Source of the DNA: MGIIa-L3 sp11892u
Lineage (GTDB): Archaea; Thermoplasmatota; Poseidoniia; Poseidoniales; Poseidoniaceae
Reading direction: 5' to 3'
Length of the DNA stretch: 64,000 bases
Assembly: GCA_965659685.1 (NCBI GenBank)
Contig: CBFHXB010000010.1
Span: 22,481-86,480 of the forward strand
Numbering within the stretch: position 1 is the stretch's first letter; each line of letters begins with the position of its first letter. The notes under the pieces are model-generated. The model was given only the letters and a program-made list of their open reading frames with translations. It ran no database searches and had not been told where the DNA came from. This document shows positions 59,605-64,000 of this stretch, piece after piece. The translations under genes were made by a program, and so were the position numbers.

Positions 59605-60174
59605 ATGGCGTCACCCGTGAGCCTCAACTCGGGCGGAGGGACCCTGGCTCAGCAGGCCTTGGCCACGGCCCCAGAGGGGATGCTCATTGCCCCGGTGTGG
59701 CGTCGTGCTGCAGCGTTCATGACCGACGTCATCGTGATGAGTTTGCTGCTCCACTTCCTTTCCGGTCAGCAGCTGCTGCTGATGTTGTCGATCAACGTCT
59801 TTGGCCTCGAAAGCTTCGACCTTCGCATCATCGCCGGGTACATCGTCAGTTGGGCCCTCTTTTTCGGTGCATTCTGGCTGTATTGGAAATACACCGGACG
59901 AGCCTACGGCCGCTCCCTCGGACAACGCGCCTTCCGAATTGCGCTGGTGCACGACGACGGCACCCTGCTTCCAGAAGACCATTGGGGCCCCCGGGCAGCG
60001 GCCAAGCTTCGCTATCTGATTCCCTTTGTCGGCTGGTTTTGGTTTGGGGCACGTGACCTCTGGAAGGCCCGTTCCGCCGGCGCCGAGTACCGAACAGGAG
60101 TCGACCGAGCGCACCACACCGTGGCCGCGGTGGATTGGTCCCTGCCATCGGAGACGAGGCTGGGCCTGCGCTGA
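59605..60174 (+). CDS. RDD family membrane protein
   Basis: 189 residues. RDD proteins have a few helices and Arg-Asp-Asp-like motifs; some act as Na+(Li+)/H+ antiporters, most are unknown. Here the N-terminal helix begins with RRAAAFMTDVIVMSLLLHF, where the R-R and D resemble the conserved charges. A second part carries GRAYGRSLGQRAFRIALVHDDG, typical of the family's C-terminal signature. Three to four helices in total. A CTTCAACAG motif followed by GGGAGAGG lies just upstream of ATG 59605. The start of the next gene overlaps or follows its end closely. Confidence 0.85.
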   Translation: MASPVSLNSGGGTLAQQALATAPEGMLIAPVWRRAAAFMTDVIVMSLLLHFLSGQQLLLMLSINVFGLESFDLRIIAGYIVSWALFFGAFWLYWKYTGRAYGRSLGQRAFRIALVHDDGTLLPEDHWGPRAAAKLRYLIPFVGWFWFGARDLWKARSAGAEYRTGVDRAHHTVAAVDWSLPSETRLGLR

Positions 60175-60221
60175 AGTCCATCAGCACCGCATTCAAGTAC
60201 GGAGTGGCCTTCTCTCCACGC

Positions 60222-61337
60222 ATGGCGGAGGAGCACAGCGCGCGCGTCGCTTCCATCGAGGCCAGGTTGTTGTCGGTCCGAATGGAAATCGACGACGACG
60301 ACGAAGACGTCCTCGAAATTGAGGTCCTTCTTTGCAACGAAGCGTCCGTCCCGCTCGGCGGCGTTGAGGCTCGCGTCGTCACCGAAGACGGGAAGGACGT
60401 CGGCCCTTTGGTGCCGATCAGCTCCCTCGGGCCCGGCGCGCAACGCAGCCTCCACTTCCACGTGCATCTTGAGCATGGGTCGTGGTCTTTCGCTGCGTCC
60501 ACCATGTCCGGGTCGTTGGACTTGGGTCCATTCGCGCACGACATGACGTACGAAGCGCCGAAAAGCCGACGCTTGGCCAATGCGATGGGCTCGAGTTTGT
60601 TTTCCGGTGCCTTCGAAGGGCAACTCGGTGAATTCGGTCAAGTCGCTGAACGTGGACTGATCGACGCCTCCAGCGTCCAGATGACCCAATTCAGCGCCGT
60701 CAACGCAGAAGGCGGTGCCACCACGATTCGTACCGCAGGCACCTTTGGGCATGAGGAAGAAGAAGGCCCCAAGGCGCCGCCATGGTCCGTTGGAGAACAA
60801 CGACCAGTACCGCCAATTTCGGCACCCGAGCAACCTGCTGCTCCGTCGCATGACCCTCTGCTGGCCCCCATCTCGCCGGTCCATCCCCCGGCATCTGAGG
60901 AACCTCCCGCACCGGTTGAGCCCGCGTCCGATCCTCTGCTGGCACCCCTTACTCCGACGCCTAAAGCGCCCGAGGCAGCACCAGACGTCGCACCTGTTGT
61001 GGCGTCGACGCCGCCAACCCCTCCTTCGACCCCAGCGTCCGCTCCATCGTCCGGCCCTCCGAGTAGTCCCCCGAGCGGCCCCCCGAGCGGCCCCCCAAGC
61101 GGTCCCCCGTCCGGTCCTCCAAGCGGCCCTCCCAGCGGACCCCCGTCCGGCCCTCCGAGCGGTCCTCCGAGCGGTCCCCCGTCCGGCCCTCCGAGCGGTC
61201 CTCCGAGCGGTCCCCCGTCCGGCCCTCCGAGTGGTCCACCCTCCGGTCCCCCGAGTGGCCCCCCCAGCGGTCCACCGAGTGGCCCCCCGAGTGGTCCACC
61301 CTCTGGTCCCCCGAGCGGCCCCCCGACCAAGTCCTGA
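60222..61337 (+). CDS. Soluble protein with beta domain, short conserved helices and (Gly-Pro-Pro-Ser)n tail
   Basis: About 371 residues. Residues 1-30 are a charged helix (HSARVASIEARLLSVRM). A beta-rich domain (EVLLCNEASVPLGGVEARVVTEDG, RSLHFHVHLEHGSWSFAAST) reaches about residue 115, followed by a short region, an acidic/Pro linker and a tail of about 22 SGPP tetrapeptides ending PPTKS. No signal peptide or membrane segment, so cytoplasmic or secreted by an unknown route. The start could also be ATG 60135 (overlapping the RDD gene) or GTG 60204; I prefer ATG 60222 but this is weak. The beta domain may bind ligand; function unknown. Confidence 0.6.
   Translation: MAEEHSARVASIEARLLSVRMEIDDDDEDVLEIEVLLCNEASVPLGGVEARVVTEDGKDVGPLVPISSLGPGAQRSLHFHVHLEHGSWSFAASTMSGSLDLGPFAHDMTYEAPKSRRLANAMGSSLFSGAFEGQLGEFGQVAERGLIDASSVQMTQFSAVNAEGGATTIRTAGTFGHEEEEGPKAPPWSVGEQRPVPPISAPEQPAAPSHDPLLAPISPVHPPASEEPPAPVEPASDPLLAPLTPTPKAPEAAPDVAPVVASTPPTPPSTPASAPSSGPPSSPPSGPPSGPPSGPPSGPPSGPPSGPPSGPPSGPPSGPPSGPPSGPPSGPPSGPPSGPPSGPPSGPPSGPPSGPPSGPPSGPPSGPPTKS
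61050..61325 (+). repeat. Tandem 12-base repeat encoding (Ser-Gly-Pro-Pro)n
   Basis: About 23 in-frame repeats of a 12-base unit (ccgagcggcccc with third-position variants such as ccgtccggtcct). The reading frame is maintained and no spacers of other sequence interrupt it, so this is a coding low-complexity tract and not a CRISPR array. Synonymous variation between units argues that the amino-acid pattern, not just DNA slippage, is maintained. Confidence 0.85.
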
Positions 61338-61351
61338 CGTGAGGGAACACC

Positions 61352-61627
61352 ATGTCCGACACCTTCTCCATGGAGTTGTGTGGCTCCAAAGGCGCGTGGC
61401 AGATCGTCCCTGACGGTTGCGATGGCATCGACCTCGAAGCCGTTGGGGCACGCATCGAAGCAGACGGGTACAACGTGGGGTTGCGCACCCGTTTGATGTG
61501 GACCTTCAATGGACCGAGCGACCTGTCGTTGTTTCCCAGCGGAAAACTGCTGGTCAAGACCCAAGATCAGAACCTGGCTGCCGAAGTGGCGGAGCGCCAT
61601 CTCAACCATTGGATTCGAGTGGGCTGA
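61352..61627 (+). CDS. Small hypothetical protein
   Basis: 91 residues. Two strand-helix units are visible (AWQIVPDGCDGIDLEAVGARIEADGYNVG and FPSGKLLVKTQDQNLAAEVAERHLNHWI, both shown in part). GKLLVKTQD followed by a helix suggests a small alpha/beta fold. No motif was recognised. SD-like GTGAGGGAA precedes ATG 61352. It is 14 bases after the repeat-tail protein gene and 5 bases before Sua5, so probably part of one transcript. Function unknown. Confidence 0.6.
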   Translation: MSDTFSMELCGSKGAWQIVPDGCDGIDLEAVGARIEADGYNVGLRTRLMWTFNGPSDLSLFPSGKLLVKTQDQNLAAEVAERHLNHWIRVG

Positions 61628-61632
61628 GCAGC

Positions 61633-62229
61633 ATGGACCTCGATACCGTCATCGCTCGGCTGCTGGCCGATGAGGCGGTCGTCTATCCGACCAGCACCCT
61701 CCCCGGTCTCGGAGCTCGACCCACGCCCAAAGGATTGGACGCGGTGTTTGCACTGAAGGCCAGGGACGACCGGAAACCCGTGAGTTTGGCCGTACGCAAC
61801 CTCGAGCAAGCAGCGGAATTGGTCGAGATCCCAGCGATGGCGTATGCGCTCATCGACGCGTTTCCACCGGGCGGGTTGTCCCTCATCCTTCCTGCCAAGG
61901 TGCCTGTTGATGCACGCCTTGGCGGCGGCGCCGTTGCCGTGCGTTGCGTGGTGCACCCCACGGCGTTGGCCTTGGTGGATGCCGTCGGGCCGATCACCGC
62001 CACAAGCGCCAACATAAGCGGTGAGGCGCCGGCGTTGGAGACGCACGATTGCGCCGCTCGCCTTGGACTGCCCCTCGACTCGGCAGCCCCCGGTGCATGC
62101 CCGGGTGGACTCGGGAGCACCTTCCTCCGTCTCGATGGAAGGGGTGAAGCGACGGAGGTAATCGTTATCAGGGCCGGCGTTGTACCTCCTACGGACGTGA
62201 CCGCATGGGTGACTTCGAAGAGGGCATGA
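61633..62229 (+). CDS. Threonylcarbamoyl-AMP synthase (Sua5/YrdC family)
   Basis: 198 residues. YrdC/Sua5 makes threonylcarbamoyl-AMP from threonine, bicarbonate and ATP, the first step of the t6A modification of tRNAs that read ANN codons. Family residues seen: VVYPTSTLPGLGARPT, FALKARDDRKPVSLAV (the KxR...K motif of the ATP pocket), PGGLSLILPAK and PITATSANISGE. No Sua5 C-terminal domain, so it is the short YrdC form. Start ATG 61633. The ATG of MetAP overlaps its 3' end by 25 bases. Confidence 0.92.
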   Translation: MDLDTVIARLLADEAVVYPTSTLPGLGARPTPKGLDAVFALKARDDRKPVSLAVRNLEQAAELVEIPAMAYALIDAFPPGGLSLILPAKVPVDARLGGGAVAVRCVVHPTALALVDAVGPITATSANISGEAPALETHDCAARLGLPLDSAAPGACPGGLGSTFLRLDGRGEATEVIVIRAGVVPPTDVTAWVTSKRA

Positions 62230-63221
62230 AGTACTGGCGAGATGCCGGTCACGTGGCCCGTCGGACCCTCGAGGCCATGAAAGACGAGCTCCAACCAGGA
62301 AAGACCTGGCACGAGATCATCGAAGCAGCGGAGCGCTTCATCCATCGGCACGGAGGAAAGCCAGCGTTCCCCGGAACCATCGCGGTGAACAACATCGCCG
62401 CCCACTTCACGACCGAACACACCGTGTCTCCTCCTGAAGGGTACGACGGCGACATGGTCCTTCAGAAGGGGGACTTGGTCAAAATCGACTACGGCGTTCA
62501 CATCAAGGGCCACATCGGAGACAACGCCCTGACCTTCGAGGTGGGGAACACCAACAATCACACCGAGCAGATCAAGGCCGCTCGAGAAGCGAGGGACGCA
62601 GCCATCGAAATGATGCATCCCGGAACCCCTTGGTACAAGGTCGGTGAAGCGGCGGCGCAACCCTCCCTCGATGCAGGCTTCCAACCGATTCGCAACCTTT
62701 GCGGCCATCAACTCAGGCCGTGGGTCCTTCACGCAGGCGTTTCCGTGCCCTCGTACCGCTGCGGACCCGACCATCAAGGGTTCAAAGGCGTCGTTGAGGA
62801 GGGTGCCGTGTATGCGGTTGAACCGTTCAACACCACCGGCGAGCAAGGCCTCATCAAGAACATGGGCGCCTCGAACTCCTCCAACATTTACCGCGTCACG
62901 GGGGCCACAACGTCCCGCAAAGCAAGGGCCAAGAAGCAATTGAAGCCCCTCGGTGCACAAATGGCGCGCAACCTGGAAGAGCGGTACGAAACCCTCCCCT
63001 TCGCGGAGCGATGGGCGTACCCTATGTTGGAGAAACCCTTCCCAGACGCCGACGAAGCAAGCCGTCAGTCCAAGTGGAACGCGCTGGTGAAGAAACTCGT
63101 CAGCATCCGCTTCCTGGAGACCTACCACGTGCTTGCATGTGCCGACGACGGAATGGTCGGGCAATTCGAGCACACCGTTGCCGTGACTTCCGGTGGGCCA
63201 GAGATCTTGACCGTCGAGTGA
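62205..63221 (+). CDS. map: Type II methionine aminopeptidase
   Basis: 338 residues. It removes initiator methionine from nascent proteins with two metal ions. The five metal ligands are seen as Asp in VKIDYGVHIKG, Asp in IGDNALTF, His in RNLCGHQL, Glu in YAVEPFNTT and Glu in GQFEHTVAV. A type II insertion of helices lies before the last ligand (about 215-290, EERYETLPFAERWAYPM), which distinguishes it from type I. It starts 25 bases inside the end of the Sua5 gene, so the two are translationally coupled. Upstream of it sit genes for the same tRNA/protein maturation theme. Confidence 0.95.
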   Translation: MGDFEEGMKYWRDAGHVARRTLEAMKDELQPGKTWHEIIEAAERFIHRHGGKPAFPGTIAVNNIAAHFTTEHTVSPPEGYDGDMVLQKGDLVKIDYGVHIKGHIGDNALTFEVGNTNNHTEQIKAAREARDAAIEMMHPGTPWYKVGEAAAQPSLDAGFQPIRNLCGHQLRPWVLHAGVSVPSYRCGPDHQGFKGVVEEGAVYAVEPFNTTGEQGLIKNMGASNSSNIYRVTGATTSRKARAKKQLKPLGAQMARNLEERYETLPFAERWAYPMLEKPFPDADEASRQSKWNALVKKLVSIRFLETYHVLACADDGMVGQFEHTVAVTSGGPEILTVE

Positions 63222-63668
63222 TGCAGGTTTCATCACCACAATCGCCTGGCGCCGGCCGCCTTGTGGGTCGATGAACCCGTTCTTTCAACGGCGTTCAACA
63301 CCCCATGGGCCGAAAGGGAAAGCCGCAGCACCTCTTTCACGGCGTCCCATGCGTGGCCAAACCCATCCGGCAAGGGTTATGAAGGCAGGACACATACGCA
63401 CAACTGAACAGGTGTGAAACGGCTTCGTTGAGTGCATCCCATCCCCTCTGCGTCTGCTCTCGCCCTGTTCACCTCAACTCACCACGGCCGCAAGGCTGTT
63501 CACAAAGCGTTTGCACCACTCCGCGGGCGGTAAATGGGATTGGAAATATCATTGCACATCCTCGCAGTGCATCGGTTTTCGGCCTAAAGTCTGAAGTCAA
63601 TCGGCGATGTCTTCAAATAATACGGGTGCTTTGGGTGGAAGGCCCGCAATGGGCAGGAAGGACTGAAA
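63222..63668. other. Gap of about 447 bases before the pilin gene
   Basis: I see no credible protein-coding gene and no tRNA, RNase P or SRP RNA signature in this stretch. It holds a candidate promoter at 63611-63622, just upstream of the pilin. The remaining sequence has no obvious repeats or long inverted repeats that I could verify by eye, although a non-coding RNA or regulatory region of the pilin gene would fit its size. Confidence 0.5.
63611..63622 (+). promoter_or_regulatory. Candidate promoter element of the pilin gene
   Basis: CTTCAAATAATA lies 47 bases before ATG 63669. Its first nine bases are identical to the element before S13 at 34617. A GGAAGGA Shine-Dalgarno-like site lies just before the start codon. 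Confidence 0.4.
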
Positions 63669-64000
63669 ATGAACAAAGAAAACCAAAATGATGAGGCTGT
63701 GAGCCCCGTTATCGCTACCATCCTGATGGTCGCGATCACGGTCGTGCTCGCTGGTGTGCTGTACGTCTGGGCTAGCTCCCTGGCTGAAGGCAACACCGAC
63801 GGCGACCTGACCCTGTACGTCTTCGACGCCGAAGACGCAGGCGGCGACGTCACCACCGGCACCGATGACAACCTGGTTCGCGTCACCATGACGCAGGGCT
63901 CTGGTATCAACTGGGCCTCCGTCAGCGTGAAGATCAGCGTCAACAACGACGCACCGATCACCTGCGACCGCGACTCCGGCGACGGCGTCGACACCGACTG
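63669..64000 (+). CDS. Archaeal type IV pilin (partial at 3' end)
   Basis: Runs off the window after 110 residues. The start MNKENQNDEAVSPVIATILM, a stretch of charged residues followed by SPVIATILMVAITVVLAGVLY, is the class III signal and hydrophobic assembly helix of archaeal type IV pilins (DUF1628). The prepilin peptidase would cut just before the hydrophobic helix. After TLYVFDAEDAGGDVTTGTDD (shown in part) the body matches the C-terminal domain of the lipoprotein at 31748. A CxxxxxG..C pattern (TCDRDSGDGVDTD) begins the cysteine loop. A candidate promoter and an SD precede it. Confidence 0.9.
   Translation, partial: MNKENQNDEAVSPVIATILMVAITVVLAGVLYVWASSLAEGNTDGDLTLYVFDAEDAGGDVTTGTDDNLVRVTMTQGSGINWASVSVKISVNNDAPITCDRDSGDGVDTD
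63819..64000 (+). repeat. Copy 2 of the pilin-domain cassette shared with 32261-32442
   Basis: The pilin body in this copy aligns at a fixed offset of 31558 bases with the lipoprotein gene. The alignment runs to the end of the window with no gaps seen, with about 8 mismatches in 182 bases by hand count. Confidence 0.9.

Noticed and set aside
61050..61325. Tandem short repeats considered as a CRISPR array
   Set aside because: Units are 12 bases, contiguous, in frame with a protein and lack spacers.
63669..64000. Archaellin (flagellin) rather than pilin
   Set aside because: The SPVIATILM-type N-terminus and short charged lead fit DUF1628 pilins better, and no archaellum genes are near.

Overview
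This window looks like part of the chromosome of a GC-rich marine archaeon. The best guess is a Marine Group II / Poseidoniales-type member of the Thermoplasmatota. The archaeal assignment rests on genes read directly here: ribosomal proteins S13-S4-S11 followed by RNA polymerase subunit D, the large subunit of DNA polymerase D, an iron-sulfur primase large subunit, FEN-1, archaeal pantoate kinase, MptE, DUF373, a type II methionine aminopeptidase, a Trm-G10 type tRNA methylase and an archaeal type IV pilin. The lineage guess is inference. It is based on secreted lipoproteins, two photolyases (a sunlit habitat) and bacterial-type enzymes such as ATP-dependent PEP carboxykinase and an AceE-type pyruvate dehydrogenase. 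No rRNA is present to settle it. Coding density is very high: many genes abut or overlap, and 63222-63668 is the only stretch over 300 bases without a gene.

Layout. 57-12979: HEAT-repeat protein, duplicated choice-of-anchor I lipoprotein, isoaspartyl peptidase, cyclophilin, glutathione peroxidase, two MFS-type transporters, a patatin-like lipase and small unknowns. 13021-20833: PEP carboxykinase, a giant membrane protein, then a GlmM-type mutase with a GlmU-like acetyltransferase. 20873-26130: a leftward run from primase large subunit through DUF373 and a histidine-bearing membrane protein to small DNA-binding or zinc-ribbon proteins. 26167-31650: MptE, a small membrane protein and the PolD large subunit. 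31748-38244: a lipoprotein, PyrE, a THUMP-like methyltransferase, the S13-S4-S11-RpoD operon and pantoate kinase. 38246-42757: a photolyase operon (class II photolyase fused to an FAD oxidoreductase, an iron-sulfur (6-4)-type photolyase, a GNAT). 42846-49390: BNR lipoprotein, DUF1295 methyltransferase-like protein, tRNA-Arg, a cysteine-cluster protein, Trm-G10, FEN-1 and membrane proteins including a polyprenol kinase/CTP-transferase relative. 49391-57449: CoA transferase, membrane protein, a lipoyl-E1 fusion, deacetylase, GNAT and a zinc-ribbon/TPR protein. 57552-64000: UPF1-like helicase, RDD protein, Pro/Gly/Ser-tailed protein, Sua5, MetAP2 and the start of a pilin gene.

The most notable observations are four. 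A near-identical DNA cassette is shared by the lipoprotein at 31748 and the pilin at 63669, about 31.5 kb apart. An E1 pyruvate dehydrogenase carries its own lipoyl domain. A photolyase-oxidoreductase fusion abuts a second, iron-sulfur photolyase. A CTTCAA-type element recurs upstream of the ribosomal operon, the pilin and the tRNA. I did not find CRISPR arrays, insertion sequences or a clear prophage. The window is mostly core chromosome with a few unusual fusions.
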